Of a stretch of 64,000 nucleotides of DNA, positions 27,347 through 36,898 are shown piece by piece. The position numbers and the translations under genes were made by a program. The stretch is from NCBI GenBank assembly GCA_030149165.1, contig JASBRY010000008.1, forward strand, positions 372,001-436,000. Direction: 5' to 3'. Positions within the stretch are counted from its first letter, which is position 1. Each line of letters begins with the position of its first letter. The DNA comes from Phycisphaerales bacterium. GTDB taxonomy: Bacteria > Planctomycetota > Phycisphaerae > Phycisphaerales > UBA1924. Under the pieces are notes generated by a model that saw only the letters and a program-made list of their open reading frames with translations, ran no database searches and was not told where the DNA came from.

Positions 27347-29875
27347 ATGGCAGAACGCTTCCGCGATCGCTTGATCGCTCACATTTCGCACGAATCGTAC
27401 CAACCCGCTCAGATCCCGATCCTCGCGAGAGATCTCAACATTGAGGATGTGGAGGAGTTTGGGGTCGCTGTGCGCGAACTCGCGGCTGAGGACATCGTCG
27501 CGATCGACGACGCCGGGAAGGTCCATCTCCCGTTCCGTGAGGATGAAGGAGAGATGATCGGCGAGTTCCGCTCCACACGCAGCGGAGTTGGATTCGTCTC
27601 ACCCTCACGCACGACACACGGCGGGGATGTGTTCATTCCTCCTCACGCGACAATGGGCGCGCTCGATCGTGACACGGTCAAAATCTGGTACGAGCGCGAC
27701 AAGCGGAGAGAACGCAAGCTCGGCACACTTGAGCGTCAATACTCTGGAGAGGTCGTCGACATCATCGCACGCAAGCGATCGGCCTTCTCTGGAGAGATTG
27801 ACAAACGCGATGGTCGTTGGTTGGTGTATCCGGATGGACGAGAGCTGACCGATCCCATCATCATCCGCGATGCGGAATCAAAGAATGTGAAGCCGGGTGA
27901 TAAGGTGGTCGTGGAGATCATTGACTATCCGGAGGGGGACTACCTCGCGGAGGGTGTGATCACCAAGGTGCTCGGAGCCGCGGGTGATCCCGATGTGGAG
28001 ACGCAAGCGGTCATCGCGGCGTACTCGCTCCCGAGCAATGAGTTCCCTGAGGAATGCGTCCAGCAAGCACGCGAAGCGACGCAGCGATTCGATGAAGAGA
28101 TGTCGCAATACGAATCTCAGGGGATCGATGCACTGCATATGCGCCGTGATCTGACAGAGGACCTGATCTGCACGATCGATCCGCCGGACGCGAAGGACTA
28201 CGACGACGCGATCTCGATCAAGCGTCTGGACGATGGCGGATGGGAACTGGGGATTCACATTGCGGATGTGTCGCACTACATCGATCCGGGGACAGCGCTG
28301 GATCTGGAAGCGGCGGAGCGCGGGAACTCGGTGTATCTCCCACGGCTGGTGATCCCGATGCTCCCTGAGGTCTTGAGTAACGGGATCTGCTCGCTGCAAG
28401 AGGGTGTGCTGCGCTATGCAAAGACCTGCATTATCCAGTACGACAAGATGGGCAATGTCCGATCGCGTGGAGTGTGTCAGTCGCTGATCAAGTCACGCAA
28501 GCGGATGACCTATCTCGAAGCGCAGGCGCTGATTGATGGCGATCTGGAAGAAGCGAAGAAGAACGCGAAGACGGATACCCCCCACACACAAGACATCATT
28601 GATGTGTGCAAGGACATGGATACGCTCGCGCGACTGATCCGCGCTCGCAGACACAAAGCCGGGATGATCCATCTGGATCTTCCTGAAGTTGAGCTGGTCT
28701 TTGATGAGAACGGCAAGGTCATCGATGCGCACAAGGAAGACGACGCGTTCACGCACACGATCATCGAGATGTTTATGGTCGAAGCGAACGAGGCGCTCGC
28801 GACGCTCTTCGAAGCGATGCGGGTGCCTGTGCTTCGTCGAACCCACCCCGAACCGACTCCAGGGGATGTGGAAGAGTTGAAGAAGACCGCGATGGTCGCG
28901 GGATATCGGATCCCGAAGAACCCGACGCGTGAGGAACTCCAAACACTACTCGACGCGACGGCTGGGACTGGTGCTGCTCGTGCGGTGCACACGGCGGTCT
29001 TGCGGACAATGACCAAGGCGGTGTATTCGCCGGCGCTGATAGGGCACTACGCGCTCGCGAGCCATGCGTACGCGCACTTCACATCACCGATCCGTCGCTA
29101 TCCGGACCTGACGCTCCATCGCGCTCTGTTCGCGTATCTCAAACGCACGGACAACGGGGTCAACTATCCCAAGTCGGACTCCGCGAAGATCGCGCTTGGG
29201 AAAGAACTCAAAGAGGACAACCTGTGTCCTGATGAGCAGACGCTCAAAACGATCGGGAACAATTGTTCTAATACTGAGGTCAATGCCGCGGACGCGGAAC
29301 GCGCGCTGCGTCAGTTCCTTGTGCTGCAACTCATGGCGGAGCACATCGGTGAGGAGTTTGATGCGTTCGTGACCGGCGTGACCCCCAAGGGTGTGTATGT
29401 CCAGATCGAGAAGTACCTCGCGGATGGGATGATTCAGAAACAGGACCTTCCTGGAGACACGACGCGCGGGAATCGTCCGCCGACTTGGAAGATCGATGAT
29501 CGGACCGGCGCGATCGTGGACATCCATTCGGGCCGGAGTTTCTCGATCGGTGACAAGGTGACTGTGATCGTGAGTCAGGTGGATCTGGCGATGCGCCGGA
29601 TGGATCTGTTGGTTGCCAATGCCGATCGACGAGCGGTTGGAAAGGCGAAGGGCAAGGGTTTAGGGCAGGGTCTCAAGATCGGCGGCGATGACTTCGGCGG
29701 GCTCGGCGAAACCCAGGGCGCCGGATTCAAGACTCCGGGTTCACAGCGTCGAAGTAGGAAGTCCAAATCGCGCGATCGCGGGAAGACGGACTATCGAAGA
29801 GATGCCGCAGGTAAAGCGGGACCAGGCGGCAAGAAAAAAGGCAAGGGTAAAGGCAAAGGGAAGGGCAAGCGATGA
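27347..29875 (+). CDS. rnr: Ribonuclease R
   Basis: DPPDAKDYDDAISIKRLDDGGWELGIHIADVSHYIDPG; YAHFTSPIRRYPDLTLHRAL; S1-like domain; basic K/G tail. Confidence 0.95.
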   Translation: MAERFRDRLIAHISHESYQPAQIPILARDLNIEDVEEFGVAVRELAAEDIVAIDDAGKVHLPFREDEGEMIGEFRSTRSGVGFVSPSRTTHGGDVFIPPHATMGALDRDTVKIWYERDKRRERKLGTLERQYSGEVVDIIARKRSAFSGEIDKRDGRWLVYPDGRELTDPIIIRDAESKNVKPGDKVVVEIIDYPEGDYLAEGVITKVLGAAGDPDVETQAVIAAYSLPSNEFPEECVQQAREATQRFDEEMSQYESQGIDALHMRRDLTEDLICTIDPPDAKDYDDAISIKRLDDGGWELGIHIADVSHYIDPGTALDLEAAERGNSVYLPRLVIPMLPEVLSNGICSLQEGVLRYAKTCIIQYDKMGNVRSRGVCQSLIKSRKRMTYLEAQALIDGDLEEAKKNAKTDTPHTQDIIDVCKDMDTLARLIRARRHKAGMIHLDLPEVELVFDENGKVIDAHKEDDAFTHTIIEMFMVEANEALATLFEAMRVPVLRRTHPEPTPGDVEELKKTAMVAGYRIPKNPTREELQTLLDATAGTGAARAVHTAVLRTMTKAVYSPALIGHYALASHAYAHFTSPIRRYPDLTLHRALFAYLKRTDNGVNYPKSDSAKIALGKELKEDNLCPDEQTLKTIGNNCSNTEVNAADAERALRQFLVLQLMAEHIGEEFDAFVTGVTPKGVYVQIEKYLADGMIQKQDLPGDTTRGNRPPTWKIDDRTGAIVDIHSGRSFSIGDKVTVIVSQVDLAMRRMDLLVANADRRAVGKAKGKGLGQGLKIGGDDFGGLGETQGAGFKTPGSQRRSRKSKSRDRGKTDYRRDAAGKAGPGGKKKGKGKGKGKGKR

Positions 29876-30582
29876 GATCACGAGCACACACACTGGTTTC
29901 CTTGGCGCTGGGCGCCGCGTTCTGTCTGCCTCTCGCTTCGTGCGGGCAATGGTGGAAGTCTGACAAACGCGAATCCAAAAAACCAGCGTACAAGCATGCG
30001 GCGTACAAGATCCGGAGTGAATCGCTCGGGCTGATGCGATTCGAGCAGTACCTGACCGGTTCATTTTCATCGTTTGCGCAATCCCAGCGTGATCCCGAGT
30101 TCTATGAGATCGTGCTCAACATGGTACCGATCTGGGAGGATCGAGATGATGGACCTTGGTTGTATGTCGAGCAAGCGGTCGCGAGCACGATGGATCAGCC
30201 GTATCGACAGCGTGTGTACCACCTCGAGCAGGTGGGTGAGCACGAGTTCATGTCTTCGGTCTACAGCTTCGAGAATCCGGAACAGTTTGCTGGCGCGTAT
30301 CGCGATGAACAGCCGTTGAGTGAGTTGAGTCCCGAGGACCTGACCATCCGTCAGGGGTGCGCGATCATCGTCAGTTGGGATGAAGAACAGCGTGTGTTCG
30401 TTGGATCGACCGACGGCAGCGACTGTCAGTCGGATCTCCGAGGCGCGAGTTACGCGACGAGCGAGGTGCTGCTCCGCAAGGATCGTTTGGTGACTTGGGA
30501 TCGTGGATACGACGAATCGGGTGAACAGGTTTGGGGCGCGGTCAAGGGTGGATATATCTTCGATCGCGTAACGATGCCTTGA
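29872..30582 (+). CDS. CpcT/CpeT-like lipoprotein
   Basis: LTGSFSSFAQSQRDPEFYEIVLNMVPIWEDRDDGPWLYVEQA...PYRQRVYHL; lipobox LASCG. Confidence 0.75.
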   Translation: MRSRAHTLVSLALGAAFCLPLASCGQWWKSDKRESKKPAYKHAAYKIRSESLGLMRFEQYLTGSFSSFAQSQRDPEFYEIVLNMVPIWEDRDDGPWLYVEQAVASTMDQPYRQRVYHLEQVGEHEFMSSVYSFENPEQFAGAYRDEQPLSELSPEDLTIRQGCAIIVSWDEEQRVFVGSTDGSDCQSDLRGASYATSEVLLRKDRLVTWDRGYDESGEQVWGAVKGGYIFDRVTMP

Positions 30583-31655
30583 CTGAATCGGGACACAATG
30601 GATCCGATGCATCGGTGCTGATTGTCGGCGCTGGGATCAGTGGTCTGAGCTGCGCCAAGCATCTGCACGATCGCGGCATTCCGGTGTGTGTCATTGATCA
30701 GGGGTATCGGATCGGGGGACGCTGCTCGACGAGGAGAACCTACGAGGGTGAAGTGATCGCTGATCACGGCGCTCCGAGCTTTGAAGCGAAGGATCCGGAA
30801 TTCGAGGATGCGGTCAGTGAATGGATCGCGTCGGGAATCTGCACTCAGTGGGATGTTGATCGATACCAATGGACTGATGACTCTCTCAAGCAAGAAAATG
30901 AACCAAGCAGACTGTACATCGGTACACCGACTATGGATGCCATCGCGTTCCATCTCGCGTCGGGGATTGCAGTCCAGAGCGGGACTCGGGTTCTCGGGCT
31001 ACGCAAGAAGACTGATGGTAACTGGTGTGTTGAGACTGAGTCGCGCGATGGGGGACGATCAGAAGCTTCATGCACTCATGTTGTGATCGCGACGCATCCG
31101 CGCGAAGCGGTTCGGCTCATTGGGGATCATTCGTCATTTCTCACAAGCACGCTTGAGCATGTCCAGACCGCATGTGTTTGGGTGTTGATGATGCGGATCA
31201 AGGATCCGCTCGAAGGACTCCCAGTGTTGGTCGAGGTGAGCGAGGGCGGCGATGGGATCATTGCAAAAATCATCCGTGATGATCATAAACCCAGCCGAGC
31301 GCGAGACACTGATTCATCGACGCTGGTGATTCATGCGTGCAGCGACTGGTCTGCAGCGAATCGTGATCTGGATCATGACGAAGCTCAGCGGGTATTGACT
31401 GAACAAACGGGATTGTTGCTACCCGAGATGCTTGGGTATGAGATCAAGGATCTTCGTATTGATGATGTTCAGGTGCATCGGTGGGGTTCGGCACACCCTG
31501 TAGAAGGCTTGCCTCAATTATGCGAAACGGATGACGACGCGCGCATCATGCTCTGCGGCGATGCGTTCGGATGGAAAGAACTCGCACTCGGCGTGCAGAG
31601 CGCTTGGCTCAGCGGACGCGCGGCGGCGGCTGTGCTCGCTGATGGACTTGGTTAA
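30579..31655 (+). CDS. FAD/NAD(P)-binding amine oxidase (renalase-like); likely TTG start overlapping previous stop
   Basis: VLIVGAGISGLSCAKHLHDRGIPVCVIDQGYRIGGRCSTRR; in-frame TTG at 30579 overlaps TGA of CpcT-like gene (ORF track ATG 30531 is inside that gene). Confidence 0.8.
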   Translation: MTESGHNGSDASVLIVGAGISGLSCAKHLHDRGIPVCVIDQGYRIGGRCSTRRTYEGEVIADHGAPSFEAKDPEFEDAVSEWIASGICTQWDVDRYQWTDDSLKQENEPSRLYIGTPTMDAIAFHLASGIAVQSGTRVLGLRKKTDGNWCVETESRDGGRSEASCTHVVIATHPREAVRLIGDHSSFLTSTLEHVQTACVWVLMMRIKDPLEGLPVLVEVSEGGDGIIAKIIRDDHKPSRARDTDSSTLVIHACSDWSAANRDLDHDEAQRVLTEQTGLLLPEMLGYEIKDLRIDDVQVHRWGSAHPVEGLPQLCETDDDARIMLCGDAFGWKELALGVQSAWLSGRAAAAVLADGLG

Positions 31656-32560
31656 TGATCCCATCCCATGCGTGAGGCATCGTGATGATGGCCGTGCGGA
31701 TCGAAGATGATCGCGCCTGGAGCTTCATTTGGTTCGCATGCTCTACAGCGTCCGATTGGTCCCTGCAATGGAGGATCCATTGAGGGGATCTGAGTCTCAG
31801 GAGCGATGCACATCAGCAGTTCGTAATCCTCACCCTCACTCACGGCTTGTTTCCAATCAGAGCAAAGGTGACTGATCGGGAGCTTGGAGGCATCGATCTC
31901 GATGATGAGTCCAGACGCTTGCGCGATCCGGTGCGCGTCGCGTCCCAGTCCATCGGAAATATCCATCATCGCGTGGACACCTTCTGCTGCGGCCCACTGT
32001 CCGGCTGAGAGTCTCGGCTCGAAGAGCAGATGCCAACCTGATTCAAAGCTCCCCCCCACTTGTCCTGTGAGGTACAGCTCATCACCTGCTTGAGCACCAG
32101 AGCGGAGGATTGGCGATGCGTTCTCCAGCATCGTCCCTCCCACAGTGACGGTCAGTGTGAGCGGATGGTCGGACTGGGAATGGGAAGCGATATCCCCTCC
32201 GATGAGCGGACAGTTCCAGTGGGTTGCCCACTTGTGCATCGCGTCGAAGAGCTCGTTGGCCTGCTTGCAGTCTTTAGGGAGCACCCCTGTCCCGAGCGAC
32301 CACGATGGGACGCCTCCCATCGCGGCGATGTCGGACACTGATCGTGCGATCGCCTTGCGCGCGATGAGGTTGAGATCGGTGCCGGACTCGAAGTGTCGAC
32401 CCTCGACGAGTTGGTCGACGGTGATGAGGGTCGTGTCTCCCGATGGGGTTTGATAGACTGCACAATCGTCTCCGGGTCCGACGACGAGCCTGTTACCACC
32501 TCCGATGTTGAGATCAGCGGATCTTTGGTAGATGTGGTTGTGGAGAGTGGATTCGTCCAT
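31652..32560 (-). CDS. thiL: Thiamine-monophosphate kinase
   Basis: VGPGDDCAVYQ, ISDIAAMGGVPSWSL, GGDIASH, MMDISDGLGRDAHRIAQASG. Confidence 0.9.
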   Translation of the reverse strand: MDESTLHNHIYQRSADLNIGGGNRLVVGPGDDCAVYQTPSGDTTLITVDQLVEGRHFESGTDLNLIARKAIARSVSDIAAMGGVPSWSLGTGVLPKDCKQANELFDAMHKWATHWNCPLIGGDIASHSQSDHPLTLTVTVGGTMLENASPILRSGAQAGDELYLTGQVGGSFESGWHLLFEPRLSAGQWAAAEGVHAMMDISDGLGRDAHRIAQASGLIIEIDASKLPISHLCSDWKQAVSEGEDYELLMCIAPETQIPSMDPPLQGPIGRCRACEPNEAPGAIIFDPHGHHHDASRMGWDH

Positions 32561-32564
32561 GGGA

Positions 32565-33428
32565 TTAGAGCCCGTCAATGCCGAACTTGGTTCCTGCTGG
32601 GAATCGGAGTCCGAAGCGTTGGTCCAGAATTTCGAGGAGTTGGCCTGTGCTTTGGATGTCGATCTCTTCGATGGGTTTGCCGTGTAAGCGGTGGACATAC
32701 TTTCGTGTTGCGAGCGTGTGTCGAGAGCCGTCGTCTGAAGCGATCGCGACCATGATCTTGTCGCGGAAGGTCGATTGGGGGCTGGCGCTGGTCCACCAGT
32801 TCCCGACTTCGCGATCGATTTGCAACATCTGCTCGCCGGTAAACTCGTAGACGCTTCTCCATTCTTCGTCGATGAGGATCTGGTGGAACCAATGGTCAAA
32901 GCCGTCGGGAGATGGGTCGTCGTCTTTGATGATCCGGCGCGTGTCGTGTGGTGTTTGCTGTGGACTTGAGGTATCCATCCGCAGCGGCTGTGTAGGTGTG
33001 AAGCCACCAACACCAACATCAACGAGCCATGGAGTTCCGTCGAGCATGACTCTGCTGAACAGGTGCGTGCGTGCGGGCATGATGCCGGGGGGGGCGGAGA
33101 AGATCACGCGCCCTGAGAGTCCGATCGCTTCGTATCCCAGCGATTGGAGGACGCTCAGAAACAGACTGTTGTGCTCGAAACAGTATCCCCCACGATTGCG
33201 AGTGATGAGTTTGTGCTCGATGCCTTGAGTGTTCAGATCGATGCGATCTCCCAGCAGCACATCGAGGTTCTCGAAGGGGATCGCACTCGCGTGGCAGAGC
33301 TGTAGGTGCTTGAGTGTCTCGAGCGTGGGCTTGAGGTCGGATGAGCCGTTGAAATTGATGCGATTGAGATACGCGTCAAGATCGATCTGGTGATCTGTCT
33401 GGTGCTCATCAGGTTTGTTGTCAGACAT
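32565..33428 (-). CDS. nat: Arylamine N-acetyltransferase
   Basis: IPFENLDVLLGDRIDL, RGGYCFEHNSLFLSVLQSLGY, ARTHLFSRV, PWLVDVGVGG. Confidence 0.93.
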   Translation of the reverse strand: MSDNKPDEHQTDHQIDLDAYLNRINFNGSSDLKPTLETLKHLQLCHASAIPFENLDVLLGDRIDLNTQGIEHKLITRNRGGYCFEHNSLFLSVLQSLGYEAIGLSGRVIFSAPPGIMPARTHLFSRVMLDGTPWLVDVGVGGFTPTQPLRMDTSSPQQTPHDTRRIIKDDDPSPDGFDHWFHQILIDEEWRSVYEFTGEQMLQIDREVGNWWTSASPQSTFRDKIMVAIASDDGSRHTLATRKYVHRLHGKPIEEIDIQSTGQLLEILDQRFGLRFPAGTKFGIDGL

Positions 33429-34332
33429 TGGCGGCGGAATCTTCCAGGACTCGGTTCGCGTAATCGTTCATCGCGTCGCGGAGCTGCTCAAAGCTGTCGA
33501 GGACATAGACGATGTCTTGGAAATGATCGATCTCGAATGGGGTATTGATCACACGATCCATATCAAATGGTCGGCGTTCGATCTGTCCGTTGTCTCGACC
33601 TCCGGTTCCTTCCGGAGCGTTGAGCGCGTACTCAGACTCGGCGTGTGAGGAGATGGTTCCTGAGCCGTAGACCTTGAGCTTGCCGCCTTCGGAGATGAGT
33701 CCGAACTCGACAGTGAACCAGAAGAGTCGTGCGAGCGATTCTTCGTGTTCAGGTCCGGCGAGGAGCGCGGCTTTGCCGTAGGTCTGGAGGAAGTCCGCGA
33801 AGACTGGGTCCGCGTGGAGCGGGACATGCCCGAACACATCGTGGAAGATGTCCGGCTCTGGGAGGTAGTCCATCTTGTCTTCTGGACGGATGACGATGGT
33901 CGATGGGAACTCTCTTCGCGATAAGCAGCTGAAGAATGCTTTGGCAGGGAGGTAACCCGGCACGCCTCGCGAGCACCATCCCGTCAGTTCACGGAGGTAC
34001 TCGTTGATGCCGGTGATCTTGCGTCCCGGCTCGTAGGGGTCATCAACAGTTCCCCAGAGCAGCGGCACTCGATCGGGAACGAGATTGATCGCCCGGAGTC
34101 CAGTGAGGTAGGTATCCGATGCTTGCTGTTCGAGCACATCCCAGCGCTTGTTCCAGAGGGTCTTCCAAACACGATGGTTCTCCTCGGAGTAGCGGTCGTA
34201 GTGCTGTGTGACATAGAAGGATTCGGTGTCGATCTGCTCGGCGGGGAGTCCGGCGGAATCGTCCGCGGCTTTCTGGGCTCGCGCAAACTCGTCGCCGTCG
34301 ATGATGTTGTTGTAGCTGATGTCAGATCGCAT
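33421..34332 (-). CDS. phhA: Phenylalanine 4-monooxygenase (aromatic amino acid hydroxylase)
   Basis: PDIFHDVFGHVPLHADPVFADFLQTYGK; FWFTVEFGLISEGG. Confidence 0.93.
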   Translation of the reverse strand: MRSDISYNNIIDGDEFARAQKAADDSAGLPAEQIDTESFYVTQHYDRYSEENHRVWKTLWNKRWDVLEQQASDTYLTGLRAINLVPDRVPLLWGTVDDPYEPGRKITGINEYLRELTGWCSRGVPGYLPAKAFFSCLSRREFPSTIVIRPEDKMDYLPEPDIFHDVFGHVPLHADPVFADFLQTYGKAALLAGPEHEESLARLFWFTVEFGLISEGGKLKVYGSGTISSHAESEYALNAPEGTGGRDNGQIERRPFDMDRVINTPFEIDHFQDIVYVLDSFEQLRDAMNDYANRVLEDSAANV

Positions 34333-34509
34333 GTTTGACTCCTTCCATAGATACGCATCCCCCACCCCACTGGTGCACTATTTTACGACCCTTTGGTCCG
34401 AAGAACACGCCGAAGTGGGGTGAAGTTGCGGGATTCCTGCTCCTCAGGAGGATTCTGGGTCGATGAATTGGTGACGACGAGGGAATTGCGGGGTATACTC
34501 GTGACCCGA

Positions 34510-34583
34510 GGGCCTGTAGCTCAGTTGGCTAGAGCGCACCGCTGATAACGGTGAGGTCGACAGTTCGAGTCTGTCCAGGCCCA
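34510..34583 (+). tRNA. tRNA-Ile (GAT)
   Basis: GGGCCTG...CAGGCCC acceptor, D-arm GTAGCTCAGTTGGCTAGAGC, anticodon loop CTGATAA, T-arm GACAGTTCGAGTCTGTC. Confidence 0.95.
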
Positions 34584-35860
34584 TTCAAGTCATTCCGCAA
34601 GGAATGGCAACGAGATGAAGGGACCGGCATAAACGCTGGTCCCTTATCTATTTGTGACTGGTTTTGTTGCTCGTTGCCGTTTGTCGCCGCTTGCTGCTGC
34701 GACGCGTTTTGCGACAAAAGTGCGCCGCATATTGCGCCGCTTTGTGTGATCGGATTCGTTACCGCTTTGGTGAAATCTTCATCGCGCACCATGTGGTAGT
34801 GCGACTCTCCTACGGCTTGCGTGTGCCCCATCCACGAGGTGCAGACCGCTGCGGGATACTCCGCCGCCAGTTCAGTCGCTCGGCTCGCTCGCATCGAGTT
34901 GAAGAGTCTCGGCCAGGGTTCAAGACCTGCTCGCTCGATGATCCGGAGCAGTTGGGTGCGTAGGTTCGCCTTTGGATCTCTGTAACCCGATACGACAAAC
35001 TCAGCCCCGCTCTCAGCGAGTTCAAAGGCATTGAGCAAGACCGCATGGAGTTCAGGGAAGAGCGGGATGATCCGCTCTGACTTCCCAAGGTGCCGCTCTG
35101 TCTTTGGTGATCGTACACGGAGTTTCAGCCCCGCCCAGTCCACATCAGCCCAGCGGACCAGCAAGACCTCTGAGGGGCAACGGAGGCCGCCCAAACGAGC
35201 GAGCGCGATGATGCATCGCCAGTCCGCGTTTGGTGCGGCATCAATAAGCCTGTGGGTCGATTCCGGATCGAGGTAGAATAGCCGTTCACGGTTTGTCTGC
35301 GACCCTGCGACCACACCATCGAACGGGTTGCGTACCAGCATCTCCCATCGCACGGCTTTGCGCATGAACATCTTGGCGACCGAGATCTCTTTCGAGACCT
35401 TTGCCGGCGCATAGCCCTTGGTTTCGAGCCAGGTGCGGTATGCGTCTGCATCGCGAGATGAGATGTCATCAATCGGCCGGCCCTCACCGAAGCACTCGTA
35501 GAGGATCCGCCTGGATTGCTTGTAGCGGGTCATCGTGGAGTCCTTGACACTCATGGACTCGAAACACGCATTGAGCAGATCCCCGAGTGTGTGCTGCGTG
35601 TGGTGCAGCCGGGGCTCGACGAGTTGGGCTTTGAGTAATCGATCGTGGATCTCATCGGGGAGCGATGCGACCCAGTCTGCTGTCTGGGCATCTATAGCGG
35701 TTCCAGTGCGATCAGCTGTGATCAATGACTCAACCCTGATCTTGAATGCCTCGGCTGCTTTGACGCTCACCTTCCCCAACCTGATCGTGTGTCGTTTCTT
35801 GTTGGCATCAATGAACAGGATGCGTTTGGTTCCGTTTTTGTCGCGTGATATAGATGCCAT
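34529..35860 (-). CDS. Tyrosine recombinase/phage-type integrase; C-terminus reads antisense into tRNA-Ile
   Basis: Catalytic patches ALARLGGLRCPSEVLLVRWADVDW, RASRATELAAEYP, MGHTQAVGESHYHMV; terminal PGQTRTVDLTVISGAL is encoded by the antisense strand of the tRNA. Confidence 0.92.
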   Translation of the reverse strand: MASISRDKNGTKRILFIDANKKRHTIRLGKVSVKAAEAFKIRVESLITADRTGTAIDAQTADWVASLPDEIHDRLLKAQLVEPRLHHTQHTLGDLLNACFESMSVKDSTMTRYKQSRRILYECFGEGRPIDDISSRDADAYRTWLETKGYAPAKVSKEISVAKMFMRKAVRWEMLVRNPFDGVVAGSQTNRERLFYLDPESTHRLIDAAPNADWRCIIALARLGGLRCPSEVLLVRWADVDWAGLKLRVRSPKTERHLGKSERIIPLFPELHAVLLNAFELAESGAEFVVSGYRDPKANLRTQLLRIIERAGLEPWPRLFNSMRASRATELAAEYPAAVCTSWMGHTQAVGESHYHMVRDEDFTKAVTNPITQSGAICGALLSQNASQQQAATNGNEQQNQSQIDKGPAFMPVPSSRCHSLRNDLNGPGQTRTVDLTVISGAL

Positions 35861-35942
35861 TGATACCTCCTGCCGAAATTCTACCACACTCAAATTTCAA
35901 GTGGAACCAGAAACTTGAGAAACCGAAAAGTATCCACTGATC

Positions 35943-36143
35943 CTATTTACGCACTTGCTGACGCTGGACAAACTCTTCGAGATCACTCACCCTGATCAAC
36001 ACGGCACGGTTGATCTTCGAGTGAGGGATCTCACCGCTCTTGAGTAGAGTGAAAAGGGTCCTCGACGAAATCCCCAACGCTTCAGCGGCTTCATTGATCC
36101 GTAGCGTGATTCGTGATTGTTCAGTTGTTTTTTTCGAACTCAT
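35943..36143 (-). CDS. AlpA/excisionase-like helix-turn-helix protein
   Basis: ITLRINEAAEALGISSRTLFTLLKSGEIPHSKINRAVLIRVSDLEEFVQRQQ. Confidence 0.85.
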   Translation of the reverse strand: MSSKKTTEQSRITLRINEAAEALGISSRTLFTLLKSGEIPHSKINRAVLIRVSDLEEFVQRQQVRK

Positions 36144-36309
36144 ACATCCACCCTTCAAAAGACAAAAGCTGCTTGAGAACATCAAAGTTGTGTTCCTGTT
36201 CCTACATTACCACTCAATCGAGATAGTCGCAGCAACCCACACAAAATGGAACAAACTGCGATCTGAACCAAACCTTCAGTGGCGCTTCCGATCCAATGAC
36301 GCTATAATG

Positions 36310-36710
36310 AATTGGGGAAGGGGTGTATGAACTGCCGAGATCCAGTGGGGTGCTGCAATCACATGCAGCAATCGGCAATAAGCAGAAACAGCCGAACCTG
36401 ATCTCGGTGCTTGTCATTGAGGTGATATTTCATGAGTCGCAACTCCCCGATTACGAGCGCGTGCGCAGGGAGATACCAATCGGAGCGGGGTGGCGTCGAC
36501 GCACTTACCCGCGTGTCCGAATCGAACCATCGATTTACAGACCGAACTATCGGTTTCTGGGGGGGCTAGGTTGACGGCAGGGTGAAAACCGCTGATGCCG
36601 GGGGAAATACAGCGGGCGGAAAGCGACGGCTGGCTCCGGGTGGGCAGATTCGCTTCAAACGCATCGATCCGTAAGGGGTCGGTGCGCTCAGGCTTCACCA
36701 GGTGAACAGT
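36310..36710 (+). ncRNA. Candidate structured non-coding RNA or structured DNA segment (class unknown; boundaries and strand approximate)
   Basis: Coding-poor GC-rich interval with several small hairpins (36520-36535, 36541-36554, GGT-GAAA-ACC at 36581-36590, 36660-36686 with a GTAA loop) and a possible pseudoknot CGGCA(36575)/TGCCG(36596) interleaved with CCGCTG(36589)/CAGCGG(36610). Confidence 0.35.
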
Positions 36711-36823
36711 TCTACCACATTCCGAAATGAACATTCAATTCAAACAACATTGAATCCGACTTCTATCGATGAATGGGAGATAGGAGAAGGTCCAAAATCG
36801 GCGGTGAGTTTTTTTCGGGATTT

Positions 36824-36851
36824 TTGCCACATCTCCACCACATCGTATATT
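36824..36851 (+). promoter_or_regulatory. Putative sigma70-type promoter for the restriction-modification gene
   Basis: TTGCCA - 16 nt - TATATT, about 50 nt before the start at 36899. Confidence 0.4.
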
Positions 36852-36898
36852 CCATGACAAGTGGACAAACTCGCTCCAATACACGATGATCTAGTTAC

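Noticed and set aside
36440-36560. Possible tRNA on the minus strand (GGTTCGATTC T-loop-like string)
   Set aside because: T-stem does not pair and no acceptor/anticodon arms could be drawn; the string is part of two simple hairpins
36560-36700. RNase P RNA-like string CAGGGTGAAAA
   Set aside because: Lacks GAGGAAAGTCC and other universally conserved RNase P elements
36414-36734. Minus-strand 106-aa ORF in the structured segment
   Set aside because: No recognisable domain, skewed composition; the hairpin-rich DNA explains the open frame. Kept only as an alternative explanation for the structured segment
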